A stretch of DNA of 64,000 nt, from contig NZ_CANMKO010000004.1 in NCBI RefSeq assembly GCF_947498515.1, positions 301,846 through 365,845 on the forward strand. Direction: 5' to 3'. The translations under genes were made by a program, and so were the position numbers. The notes beneath the pieces are model-generated. The model worked only from the letters and a program-made list of their open reading frames with translations. It was not told the DNA's origin and searched no databases. Within the stretch, counting starts at the first letter, position 1. The number at the start of each line of letters is the position of its first letter. Below, piece after piece: positions 1 to 7,808 of the stretch. The stretch is from an uncultured Pelagimonas sp. GTDB lineage: Bacteria > Pseudomonadota > Alphaproteobacteria > Rhodobacterales > Rhodobacteraceae.

Positions 1-890
1 TCGTTGCAAGTATGCCGGAACACCTTCAGGGCGTTTTCGGCGAAATTGCCTTGTCCATGAATGCGACAGCCCGAAGCCTTTCTAAAACAATGCGCGATAT
101 TTCTTCGTCGTCTTTTGAGGTGGACGGGTCCGCAAGCGAGATATCTGAAGCCGCCAAGAATCTCGCTATTGGAACGGAACAAAATGCTGCCAAATTAGAA
201 GAGACGGCAACAGCGATTGGCAAAATGTTGCAAGCGGTCAAATCTGCAGCGGTATCTGGACAGGAAGTGCATTCTGCAGCTGGCGACATCTCTCGAAAGG
301 CTCTGGAGGGTCGTGAACTAATGGGGCGGGCCGTGTCGGCCATGCAGGAGATCGAAACCTCCTCGGATGCGATTGTACGCATTATTGAAGTGATTGAGGA
401 CATTGGCTTTCAAACCAGCTTGTTGGCGTTGAATGCAAGTGTGGAAGCCGCACGCGCAGGGGAAGCCGGAAAAGGGTTTTCGGTGGTTGCATCTGAGGTT
501 CGCGCTTTGGCTCAACGAACAGCAGAATCCGCCCGCGAAGTTACGGATTTGGTGAAAACCTCGGGCGAAACCGTCCAACGCGGATCGGATTTGGTGAAAA
601 AATCAGGAAACGCCTTTGGTGAAATTGTAGAAGGTGTTGAAAGTACCGTTGATAAGATAAGTGAGATCGTCAGTTCGTCTCAGAGCACCGCCAGCGGTGT
701 CACCGAGATTAGCCACGCGGCAACTCAACTCGAAAACTCGACCCAGCATAATGCAGCGATTGCAGAGCAAACAAGCGCAACAGCCGTAAGTCTAAATGAT
801 CAATCGCGTGCATTGGCAGAAGCGGTAGGTGCATTTACCCTTGAGGATGATGAGTTACCGCAGGACACTAAGATCGCAATGTCTCGGTGA
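1..890 (+). CDS. Methyl-accepting chemotaxis protein, C-terminal part (5' end outside window)
   Basis: Cytoplasmic signalling domain of a chemoreceptor. The reading frame is open to the left edge (an internal ATG lies at 12), so the sensory, membrane and HAMP parts lie outside the window. The sequence is heptad-rich coiled coil, and the highly conserved hairpin tip that binds CheA and CheW is clear at about residues 129-175 counted from the internal ATG ([20 protein letters not shown], then [17 protein letters not shown]). The last residues lack the NWETF-type CheR/CheB tether. The gene ends at 890, directly beside the decayed insertion sequence, which may have altered its downstream surroundings. 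Family assignment is certain; the ligand is unknown. Confidence 0.93.
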   Translation, partial: VASMPEHLQGVFGEIALSMNATARSLSKTMRDISSSSFEVDGSASEISEAAKNLAIGTEQNAAKLEETATAIGKMLQAVKSAAVSGQEVHSAAGDISRKALEGRELMGRAVSAMQEIETSSDAIVRIIEVIEDIGFQTSLLALNASVEAARAGEAGKGFSVVASEVRALAQRTAESAREVTDLVKTSGETVQRGSDLVKKSGNAFGEIVEGVESTVDKISEIVSSSQSTASGVTEISHAATQLENSTQHNAAIAEQTSATAVSLNDQSRALAEAVGAFTLEDDELPQDTKIAMSR

Positions 891-923
891 TGAGGCTGGG
901 GCCATACCCAGAAGATGAGGCCC

Positions 924-1322
924 ACGCTCGTAGCGCCGTGAGGTCAGTTCAAACAGAAGCTCAGCGCCAGTTTTGCGGAGCGGCACAAAGCCGAGTTCAA
1001 CGACGAGTAGCAGACTGACTTTGGCGAGGGCAGCGGGCATACCCTTTGGGCAAGCGGCCAGTTCTAGCCAAAGGGAGATATGGGTTTTGCCGGTGCCGGA
1101 TAGACCAAGGGTAAAGACGTTGTTGCGGCTATCATTCCAATCGCGCCGCGCTAGGGTCAGTATCATCCTCTTGTTCAGTCGCGGGATCGCTTTGACGTTA
1201 AAACCGTTGAAGCTTTTGACAGCAGGGAGTTTGGCCAGCTTGATCCTGCGTTCGATCATCCGACGTTCATGATCGATCTGTTCAAGCTCAGTGAGCCGGG
1301 CCATCAGGCCTATGTTGGACGA
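924..1322 (-). pseudogene. istB: Decayed IS21-family helper ATPase IstB
   Basis: The minus-strand frame reads as an IstB homologue: ERRMIERRIKLAKLPAVKS, then KAIPRLNKRMILTLARRDW, then a Walker A motif GLSGTGKTH, then ELGFVPLRKTGAELLFEL and RRYERG. Relative to intact IstB, some tens of residues are missing between the Walker A helix and the ELGF motif. The Walker B aspartate is lost (LLVVELGF where the family has LLIIDELGF). Homology stops abruptly after YERG, about 35 bp from the end of the chemoreceptor gene, and no start codon or N-terminal domain fits. It is therefore non-functional. In IS21 elements istB follows istA, and that order is kept here. Confidence 0.8.
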
Positions 1323-1341
1323 TGCCGTTCGTATTTGGGAA

Positions 1342-1535
1342 GGCATGGATAGAGGGCCCAATCTTGCACCGGAGCAGCCTGATCGAACAAGACCAGATAG
1401 TACTGGGTCGAAGGTGTTGCCGTCTTGGTCGTAGGGGCAGAAATGTTCTGCGATCACCACCGTCGCACAGCCAATGTCACCCCGATCCACAAAGCCTTTG
1501 ATCCGGACCTCGCGCCGTCCAAAAGCAGCGGGCAT
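1342..1535 (-). pseudogene. istA: Decayed IS21-family transposase IstA, C-terminal remnant
   Basis: The segment reads PAAFGRREVRIKGFVDRGDI, then a stretch ending DQDGNTFDP, which matches the C-terminal beta-barrel region of IS21 transposases. At about 1,425 the homology jumps frame: the continuation YYLVLFDQAAPVQDWAL (family: HYLPLLEQKxGALDQAAPLQGW) is in another minus-strand frame, so a frameshift has broken the gene. The catalytic DDE core is absent. The remnant lies directly upstream of the istB remnant, in native IS21 order. Confidence 0.72.
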
Positions 1536-1826
1536 TCAACAATCCTTGCCCCCACCGTGCGCCACAGATGCTAACGTGACGTGCCCGCTGCGCTGATCAC
1601 AGGCCACAAATAGTGCGGTGTGCAAGCCTGGCATCGCTGTCAGATCGGCCTGTAATTGGTTGCCAAATCTGATCTTTTGACCGTGAGCTAGCGTTTGAGA
1701 CATTGCTCGTAAAGATACACGTTGAACGTACCCCAACTGGCAAAGCGCTGCATCCACTGCCAACGACTGCGGTGCGTGTCCGTCGTCAGTTTTTTGAGAC
1801 CAATGGCGGCCTAATCGACGAAACAA
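1536..1826 (-). other. Unassigned open frame beside the IS21 remnant
   Basis: A 96-codon minus-strand frame that I do not recognise. It has no convincing ribosome-binding site, and its downstream neighbour is the istA remnant with one intervening stop codon. The other frames of the stretch are also partly open. It could be leftover DNA from the same insertion event, a fragment of another mobile element, or chance. I would not call it a gene. Confidence 0.2.
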
Positions 1827-1877
1827 TACGTCTCAACGCGTTGATATGACTGCGCCGCATGTTTGTCCCCTAAAGCG

Positions 1878-2861
1878 TCAGCGACAGACTGGCAACTCCC
1901 TTTGCGGCTGCTTGGGCAAAGATCGCCGCCACCGATTGATAACCGGTTGCAAGGTTCTCTTAGGCCAAAACTTAGGGGCTCCGATTTGCTTTAGGCATTG
2001 GGCATTCCAATAAAGCCCTGCCTGAGCGACGGGTCTCTTATTGTTGACTGCCCGTTCAACCGCTTTGATGTCACGGCCTTCAGGATAAATGTATAGCGAT
2101 GTTGGATTGCCCTCAACCAGCGCAATGATCTCGCTTGAAACCTCTTCGGACCAGGTTGTGCAACCATTGCTGCGGCCACTGGTGTAATCCACAAGGCGAC
2201 CAACAGGGACATATCCATTGTCATCTGCGTGCGAACTGTCGGGCTGTTGCATCCGGCATTGCCACTTTAGGAACGTCGCCTGATGTCCGCCAATTGCACG
2301 CTCCCGCGCATTTCTGGTTTCACCTTCGCCATCAAACAAAAGGAAGGTGCGGTAGAATGGAACGCGTTTGCCGGATCGTGTGTAATACCCTTTGAACGAC
2401 GTACGTTTTTCTGCCGTCATGTAAGAACCACCCGCGCTGAGCTTCGATCCTTCGGCATTGCTGAAATGTCGAGCACAGTGTCGGCCATTGGCAAAGTTCG
2501 CCTGAGGAAGCTTGCGACCGTTTCCATACCCGGATGACACGGCGCGAAAGGTCTTGTTGTTTTCACAAATGATGTAAAACCGCTGTCCGGGCGCTCCGCT
2601 GGGCCCTGTGCTTGGGCGCGTTGCATCCATCGCGAAATAGCATGGGTTCCGCGTCGCCCCCGTCTGTCTTTTTTTCCTGTACAAGGCGCGCGCACGTTGA
2701 AGGACAACAGGCGCGATCTGCCCCTCTGCCGTTCCAACATGTTTCTGTAGCCACGGTGGGACTTCATCAGATTGCTGCTCTGCAAAAGCCGAATTCATCA
2801 TCAAAGTGCTAGCCACAGCAAAAACTGTTCCTAACGTACCGCACCGAAACCATAGAAGCAT
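1878..2861 (-). CDS. Secreted murein L,D-transpeptidase catalytic domain (YkuD_2-like) protein
   Basis: 327-residue exported protein. The start at 2861 is chosen because GGAGG lies 7 bp upstream; a longer frame to 2936 lacks a site. The N-terminus is a signal peptide (hydrophobic stretch, then NSAFAEQQ). Near the C-terminus the motif SGRSNGCTTW carries the likely catalytic Cys234, matching the S-x-GC signature of the YkuD_2 family, which is annotated as murein L,D-transpeptidase catalytic domain. It is expected to act on peptidoglycan or on peptides in the periplasm, but substrate and reaction are inferred. Transcribed alone, with no operon partners. Confidence 0.78.
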   Translation of the reverse strand: MLLWFRCGTLGTVFAVASTLMMNSAFAEQQSDEVPPWLQKHVGTAEGQIAPVVLQRARALYRKKRQTGATRNPCYFAMDATRPSTGPSGAPGQRFYIICENNKTFRAVSSGYGNGRKLPQANFANGRHCARHFSNAEGSKLSAGGSYMTAEKRTSFKGYYTRSGKRVPFYRTFLLFDGEGETRNARERAIGGHQATFLKWQCRMQQPDSSHADDNGYVPVGRLVDYTSGRSNGCTTWSEEVSSEIIALVEGNPTSLYIYPEGRDIKAVERAVNNKRPVAQAGLYWNAQCLKQIGAPKFWPKRTLQPVINRWRRSLPKQPQRELPVCR

Positions 2862-3359
2862 TGCAAAACCTCCGGTAGAATAAACCCGATGGTTTAGTAT
2901 ATCAGATCTTTCCCAAAACAGTAACTTAATGATCAAAATGCCGAGCTATACCTCGACAGTCAGACGCAAACGCAACCGGCGTTTTCCTTCTTTTCGCCAT
3001 TCAACAAGCGGATATTCGGAGAGGTCAAACGAATAGATCATTATCCAAAGCTCTAGACAAAGGCCCACGTGCCGTTGTGCAAAGTTCGAGCGCGGGATGT
3101 CATGGCGGCACCAAATAGGGACAGACACTCCCGCCTATGGACAAATCAGTCATGGTTTTCCGTAAGTGGTCCAACAACTATGGCCGCATCTCTGTAAGTG
3201 AAGATCGATTTATCTTCTGGCGATGCGTATCCCCAAATTGGTCCATCGTTTGATTTCAGGTTGCCCAGCCGCTACAAATTTAGACGAAACTTTGCGGTTT
3301 TAGGTTCAAGTTCCCCTTCAAGACTTGGTTGATAAAAAGAACGGCCCTAGTGTCTTGCT
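2862..3359. other. Intergenic stretch without a recognisable gene
   Basis: About 500 bp between the L,D-transpeptidase-like gene and the GNAT gene. One 60-codon minus frame (2946-3128) has no recognisable family and no clear ribosome-binding site. I see no tRNA, strong hairpin or repeat. Confidence 0.5.
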
Positions 3360-3830
3360 ATGATTGATCAGAGTTTTTCGATAGCCAAAGTTGTATCCCA
3401 AGACGCCCAAGTCGATGCCCTACTGGCACGACATTTTGCCGATATGCGGGCCGGATCCCCCGAGGAAAGCTGCCACGTTGTGACCGCAGATACTTTGCGA
3501 GACACCGGTGCGCATTTGTTTGCGTTGCACGATAAAGATGGTGCCGTGTGCGCAGTCGGAGCGTTTCAGAATATAGACGGCGGGGTTGAGCTAAAAAGCA
3601 TGCACACCGCCCGTGAGGCGCGTGGAAACGGGTATGGTCGCAAGGTTCTGACCCATCTTTTAAGCCAAGCCAAAGCGCAAGGGGCCAAACAGGCTTGGCT
3701 TGAAACCGGCACCGCCGAAAGCTTTGCCCCGGCACGCGCGCTTTACAAAAGCGTTGGCTTCGAAACCTGCCCGCCTTTTGGCAACTATCGTACTGATCCG
3801 CTTAGCACATTTATGACATTGGTGTTTTAG
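3360..3830 (+). CDS. GNAT family N-acetyltransferase
   Basis: 156-residue single-domain acetyltransferase. The acetyl-CoA-binding motif A is visible as KSMHTAREARGNGYGRKVL (family R/Q-x-x-G-x-G/A), followed by the motif B region with LYKSVGFETCPPFGNY. The substrate cannot be inferred. The gene converges on znuB and their stop codons overlap by a few bases (3827-3830), so the two transcripts meet tail to tail. No strong ribosome-binding site precedes the ATG. Confidence 0.85.
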   Translation: MIDQSFSIAKVVSQDAQVDALLARHFADMRAGSPEESCHVVTADTLRDTGAHLFALHDKDGAVCAVGAFQNIDGGVELKSMHTAREARGNGYGRKVLTHLLSQAKAQGAKQAWLETGTAESFAPARALYKSVGFETCPPFGNYRTDPLSTFMTLVF

Positions 3831-4609
3831 CGCCGCCCCAAAAGGTGGCTCAGTGCAAACAAAACCGTGGCCGCACAGACAATGCTTGGACCCGCTGGTG
3901 TGTCAAATTCCCAAGCGGACCAGAGACCCAACAAGGATGCGCAAACCCCCAACCCCGCCGCGCCAACCAGCATTTGTTCGGGCGTGCGGGCAAAGGGGCG
4001 TGCGCTGGCCGCTGGAATAATCAACATGGCCCCAATCAACAGCGCCCCCACAATCTTTATCGCCACGGCAACCACCAAGGCCAAAGCAATCATCATCACG
4101 TATTTTTCGCGGCCCGGGTCGATCCCCGAGGCATAGGCCAAATCAGGTGACAAGGTTGACAAGAGCAACCCGGTCCACCGCCATAGGATCAAACCCCAGA
4201 CAAGGACTGCCCCCAGCCAGATCAACGCCAGATCGGTGTGACCCACGGCCAAAATATCGCCAAACAAGTAAGATTGCAGATCGAGGCGCGGCCCTTTGAC
4301 CAATGTCACCGCCACCAACCCAAAGGCCAGTGCCGCGTGGCTGGCCACCCCCAAGATCATGTCCGCGCCAAACCCGCGGCCCGTCAATCGCGCCACCGCA
4401 AAGGCCATGCCCAGCGAGACAAGCAAGGTGCCCGCGAAAATTGGGGTGGAAAAGGCCAAGGCCAAGGCGACCCCCAAAACCGCAGCATGCGCAGTTGCGT
4501 CACCGAAATATGCCATCCGCCGCCAAACGACGAAAACGCCCAAAGGAGCCGCTGCCAAAGCAACTCCAACGGCACCCAGAATGGCACGGGTCAGAAAGTG
4601 GTCAAACAT
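3827..4609 (-). CDS. znuB: Zinc ABC transporter permease ZnuB
   Basis: 260-residue inner-membrane permease of the ABC-3 (metal) family, which passes Zn2+ handed over by ZnuA. The protein is almost all hydrophobic helices, with the family feature WRRMAYFGDATAHAAVLGVA near residues 29-48 and the loop GIDPGREKYVMMIALALVVAVAIKIVGALL. Its ATG overlaps the znuC stop by one base (TGATG), so translation is likely coupled. It is last in the zur-znuC-znuB operon and is expected to be repressed by Zur when zinc is plentiful. Confidence 0.94.
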   Translation of the reverse strand: MFDHFLTRAILGAVGVALAAAPLGVFVVWRRMAYFGDATAHAAVLGVALALAFSTPIFAGTLLVSLGMAFAVARLTGRGFGADMILGVASHAALAFGLVAVTLVKGPRLDLQSYLFGDILAVGHTDLALIWLGAVLVWGLILWRWTGLLLSTLSPDLAYASGIDPGREKYVMMIALALVVAVAIKIVGALLIGAMLIIPAASARPFARTPEQMLVGAAGLGVCASLLGLWSAWEFDTPAGPSIVCAATVLFALSHLLGRR

Positions 4610-5373
4610 CAGTTCGCGTCCTGCGCCGGTGTGTCGTGGTCATGGTCACATGGCCCGTCGTGATGGTGATGATGGCTGTGCTGGTGACGATAGAGCGCAA
4701 GCGTGCCCCCCGTGCCGCTGCCAAACAGTGCCCGGTATTCTTCGGCTTGGGCCACAACTTCGGGGTGTCCTTCGCAACAGATATGGCCGTTCACGCATAA
4801 CACTCGGTCCGAGGCGCTCATGACCACATGCAAATCATGGCTCACCATCAAAACCGCACACCCAAGTTGATCGCGCAACTCTTCTATCTTGCGGTAAAAA
4901 TCCGCCTGCCCCGGCTGGTCTAATCCAGTTGTCGGTTCATCCAACAAAAGGATCTCGGGGCGGTTCAACAAAGCCCGTGCCAACATGGCGCGCTGGAACT
5001 GCCCGCCCGACAGATCGGTCAACTGACGGGTCGCAAGGTCCTCTGCCCCGGCCTCGGCCAATGCCTCGGCGCGATCTTGCGCCGTGGCTTGATGTGGCAA
5101 ATCCAAGAACCGTTCGACGGTCATGGGCATCGACGGATCGACACTCAAGCTCTGGGGCACGTAACCCAATCGTAATTTGGCCTTGCGCGTTACCTTGCCC
5201 GCGCTTGCGGGAACGGCACCGATTAGCGCCTTCATCAAGCTGGATTTACCTGAGCCGTTGGGGCCAACAATGGTAACGATCTCTTTGGCTTCAATGGAAA
5301 AGTCAACGTCGCGCAACACCGTCGTCGCGCCCCGTTTCACCGAAAGCCCCTCGGCCCGGATCAGCGCGCTCAT
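4609..5373 (-). CDS. znuC: Zinc ABC transporter ATP-binding protein ZnuC
   Basis: 254-residue ATPase of the zinc importer. Walker A GPNGSGKSS, signature LSGGQFQRAMLARALL, Walker B LLLDEPTTGLD and switch VSHDLHVV are all intact. The start at 5373 is chosen because it forms an ATGA overlap with the zur stop; a longer frame begins at 5400. The C-terminus carries a His-rich tail (HQHSHHHHHDGPCDHDHD), which could bind zinc, an inference from composition. It lies between zur and znuB. Confidence 0.94.
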   Translation of the reverse strand: MSALIRAEGLSVKRGATTVLRDVDFSIEAKEIVTIVGPNGSGKSSLMKALIGAVPASAGKVTRKAKLRLGYVPQSLSVDPSMPMTVERFLDLPHQATAQDRAEALAEAGAEDLATRQLTDLSGGQFQRAMLARALLNRPEILLLDEPTTGLDQPGQADFYRKIEELRDQLGCAVLMVSHDLHVVMSASDRVLCVNGHICCEGHPEVVAQAEEYRALFGSGTGGTLALYRHQHSHHHHHDGPCDHDHDTPAQDAN

Positions 5374-5849
5374 GCGGCGCTGTCCTGACATGAAGGGCAT
5401 AGCCCAACCGCTTCAATCGAAACCTTCTCGACCACGAACCCAAGCTCTGAGGCCGATTTTGACACGACATTGGCAACTGGTTTTCCCGGTGTCTCTGCAA
5501 CGGTGGAACAATCGCGACAAATCAAGAAACACGGGGCATGTTGTTCACCCGGATGCGCGCAGGCCACAAAGGCGTTCAGCCGTTCAATCTTGTGCGCGAA
5601 CCCATTGCTGACCAGAAAATCCAAAGCGCGGTAGGCAACAGGCGGCTGCGATCCTTTGCCCTCGGACCTGAGCTGATCAAGCACCTCATAGGCCCCCATG
5701 GCGCTATGCTTTTGCAACAGGATTTCTAGAACGCGCCGCCGAATTGGGGTGAGTTGCGCCCCGCTTTGGCGACACGCCTCTTCGGCCACTTCCAGAGATG
5801 AGGCGATACAATGAGCATGATCATGTGTCTCGAATCCCTTAACTGTCAT
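5370..5849 (-). CDS. zur: Zinc uptake regulator Zur (Fur family)
   Basis: 159-residue Fur-family repressor that binds DNA when loaded with zinc. It has an N-terminal winged helix (LTPIRRRVLEILLQKHSAMG, then YEVLDQL), a metal-binding core and two CxxC pairs (CRDC, and CPSC near the end) typical of the structural zinc site. The start at 5849 is preferred because GAGG lies 5 bp upstream; ATG codons at 5870 and 5963 lack a site. The assignment as Zur rather than Fur or Mur rests on its operon with znuC and znuB and on divergent znuA. The two palindromes upstream make autoregulation likely. Confidence 0.92.
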   Translation of the reverse strand: MTVKGFETHDHAHCIASSLEVAEEACRQSGAQLTPIRRRVLEILLQKHSAMGAYEVLDQLRSEGKGSQPPVAYRALDFLVSNGFAHKIERLNAFVACAHPGEQHAPCFLICRDCSTVAETPGKPVANVVSKSASELGFVVEKVSIEAVGLCPSCQDSAA

Positions 5850-5884
5850 TTTGGCCTCATCAATCTGCATTTTGGGGGTTGATA

Positions 5885-5899
5885 TGTTATATTCTAACA
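5885..5899. promoter_or_regulatory. Candidate Zur box, zur-proximal
   Basis: Palindrome TGTTATATTCTAACA (arms match at 6 of 7 positions) in the zur/znuA intergenic region. It resembles alphaproteobacterial Zur boxes. Its centre is 31 bp, close to three helical turns, from the second copy. Confidence 0.78.
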
Positions 5900-5915
5900 A
5901 TCTACAAGGCGCACC

Positions 5916-5930
5916 TGTTATATCATAACA
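5916..5930. promoter_or_regulatory. Candidate Zur box, znuA-proximal
   Basis: Palindrome TGTTATATCATAACA, with arms matching at 6 of 7 positions, ending 16 bp before the znuA start codon. It very likely overlaps the znuA promoter or transcript start, so occupancy would block both znuA and probably zur-znuCB. Confidence 0.8.
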
Positions 5931-5946
5931 CGAAAATGAGACCTTT

Positions 5947-6990
5947 ATGATTCTTCGCACCACCAGCCTAGCGCTTCTTCTGTCGACTTCCGCTGCACTG
6001 GCCGAGGTGCCAAAAGTCGTGACTGATATTCCCCCTATTCAAAGTCTGGTTGCTATGGTCATGGACCAAATTGGCACTCCGGACCTGTTGATTGAACCCG
6101 GGGCCTCTGCCCATGATCTTGCTTTGAAGCCGAGCCAGGCACAGATGCTCAGCGACGCTGATATTGTCATTTGGGTCGGGCCAGAACTCAATCCGGCCGT
6201 CGAAGGTCATGTCGAAAGCTTGGCGTCCAAGGCCGTTCATCTAGAGTTGATGAATGCCGAGGGTGCGCATCTTTTACCTTACCGTGACGAGGCGTTTTTC
6301 GGTGACCATCATGATGCCGAGGATCATGAAGATCATGGCGACGAAGATCACGACGAGGACCACAAAGATCACGATGACGATCATGAAAAACATGACGAGC
6401 ACGACGAAGATCATGAGGAGCATTCGGATGACCACCACGCCCACGGCGACGGTGAGTTTGACCCGCATCTCTGGCTATCGCCCGAAAACGCCGTTCTTTG
6501 GGTTAATGTGATCGCGCAAGAGCTTGGCAAGATTGATCAAGACAATCAGGACAAATATTTCTACAACGCATCCCTAGCAGCAGAGAAAATCAAAGCAGCC
6601 CAAGAGCAGGCTCAGGCCATTCTTGAGCCGATCCATGACGTTCCTTTGGCGGCCTACCACGATGCCTATCAGTATTTCGAAGACGCTTTTGGCTTGAACG
6701 TCATTGGTGCGATTTCCGACAGTGATGCCGTGCAACCGGGGGCCAAGCGTATTGAAACCCTGCGTAGCGAATTCGAACAGCTTCAGCCCAAATGCTTTTT
6801 GATGGAACCGGGGGCCAATGCCCGTTTGATCATGAGCGTCGGCTGGGCCGGTCTTTTGGACAGTGACAGTGGCAAAGAGCCTATTGCGCGATTGGATCCG
6901 CTTGGCGGGCATTTGGAACAAGGCGCAGCGCTTTATACCAGCCTGATCGAGGACACGGCGCAACGCATTGCAGACTGCGTAGCCGACTAA
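5947..6990 (+). CDS. znuA: Zinc ABC transporter periplasmic binding protein ZnuA
   Basis: 347-residue cluster A-I solute-binding protein that captures Zn2+ in the periplasm. It has a signal peptide (TTSLALLLSTSAALAEVP), then VVTDIPPIQSLVAMVM. Likely zinc ligands are His56 (GASAHDLALKP), the His in FDPHLW and the His in AAYHDAYQYF, with the C-terminal acidic position in the later domain. Residues about 121-174 form an insertion with 15 His among many Asp/Glu, the charged loop typical of ZnuA but long here. Transcribed divergently from zur-znuCB across two Zur boxes. Confidence 0.95.
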   Translation: MILRTTSLALLLSTSAALAEVPKVVTDIPPIQSLVAMVMDQIGTPDLLIEPGASAHDLALKPSQAQMLSDADIVIWVGPELNPAVEGHVESLASKAVHLELMNAEGAHLLPYRDEAFFGDHHDAEDHEDHGDEDHDEDHKDHDDDHEKHDEHDEDHEEHSDDHHAHGDGEFDPHLWLSPENAVLWVNVIAQELGKIDQDNQDKYFYNASLAAEKIKAAQEQAQAILEPIHDVPLAAYHDAYQYFEDAFGLNVIGAISDSDAVQPGAKRIETLRSEFEQLQPKCFLMEPGANARLIMSVGWAGLLDSDSGKEPIARLDPLGGHLEQGAALYTSLIEDTAQRIADCVAD

Positions 6991-7021
6991 AAAAACGCAC
7001 TGGGCGGGGGCAACCCCGCCC
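6989..7021 (-). terminator. Rho-independent terminator of the pxpBCA operon
   Basis: Perfect 8-bp stem GGGCGGGG/CCCCGCCC with a GCAA loop at 7002-7021. Read on the minus strand, a run of seven T follows a few bases beyond the stem. It sits between the convergent ends of pxpA and znuA and may also slow plus-strand transcription. Confidence 0.75.
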
Positions 7022-7028
7022 TGTCGCA

Positions 7029-7808
7029 TTATGTGCTGCGCTGACCGACAAAGGGTTTGAGCGTGACACCCGCTGCTTCCAGCTCTCGTTTGACACTACG
7101 GGCAATCTGTAAGGCCGTGGCCCCGTCACCATGCAGGCAGATCGTATCAACCGCCGCCGGGATTGGGTCACCGGTTTCGGGCAAGATCGCCCCAGCTTTT
7201 ACCATGTTCACTATGCGGCCTGCGGCGTGGTCGGCATCATGGATCACCGCGCCCGGCAGGCTACGATCCACCAGAGTTGCATCGGCGTTATAAGCGCGAT
7301 CGGCAAAGATTTCGCCGGCCCACAAGCAGCCAAGCCTTTCCACCGCGCGTTGCTGAGCAGTCGCGGCCAACACCATGATGATGATATCCGGTGCCACCTC
7401 TAAAGCCGCCTCATAACAGGCAAGCGCCATAGCCTCATCTGCGGAACACATGTTGGCCAAGGCACCATGCAGCTTGAGGTGACGCACCTTTGCCCCTTGC
7501 GCCTGTGCCACCGCCAGCGACGCGCCTAGCTGATACTGAACCAAATTGCGTAAAGATGTTGGTGATAGAACCATGTTGCGCCGACCAAACCCTTGCAGGT
7601 CTGGGAAACCGGGATGGCAACCGATTCCAACCCCGTTTTTATGCGCCGTCGCAATCGTTTGGGCCATCACATCGGGATCACCGGCGTGAAAGCCACAGGC
7701 GATATTGGCCGAGGTCACCACCTCAAGCAGGGCCTCATCCTGCCCCATGATCCACGGGCCAAAGCTTTCTCCCATATCGGCATTCAAATCGACGGTAAGC
7801 TGGGTCAT
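7029..7808 (-). CDS. pxpA: 5-oxoprolinase subunit PxpA (LamB/YcsF family)
   Basis: 259 residues. It opens with the family signature VDLNADMGESFGPW and continues with ANIACGFHAGDPDVM and HPGFPDLQGFGRR. In the characterised bacterial system PxpA acts with PxpB and PxpC in ATP-dependent opening of 5-oxoproline (pyroglutamate) to glutamate, a damage-clearing reaction. The start overlaps the pxpC stop (TAATG), so the three genes form one tight operon in the order pxpB-pxpC-pxpA. It is followed by a strong terminator. Confidence 0.93.
   Translation of the reverse strand: MTQLTVDLNADMGESFGPWIMGQDEALLEVVTSANIACGFHAGDPDVMAQTIATAHKNGVGIGCHPGFPDLQGFGRRNMVLSPTSLRNLVQYQLGASLAVAQAQGAKVRHLKLHGALANMCSADEAMALACYEAALEVAPDIIIMVLAATAQQRAVERLGCLWAGEIFADRAYNADATLVDRSLPGAVIHDADHAAGRIVNMVKAGAILPETGDPIPAAVDTICLHGDGATALQIARSVKRELEAAGVTLKPFVGQRST

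Noticed and set aside
2946..3128. 60-codon minus-strand frame
   Set aside because: No ribosome-binding site and no recognisable family; length is within chance.
6254..6511. Long second plus frame and an antisense frame (6274-6468) inside znuA
   Set aside because: They arise because the GAT/GAC and CAT/CAC codon repeats of the His-rich loop keep other frames open. They lack start sites and match nothing.
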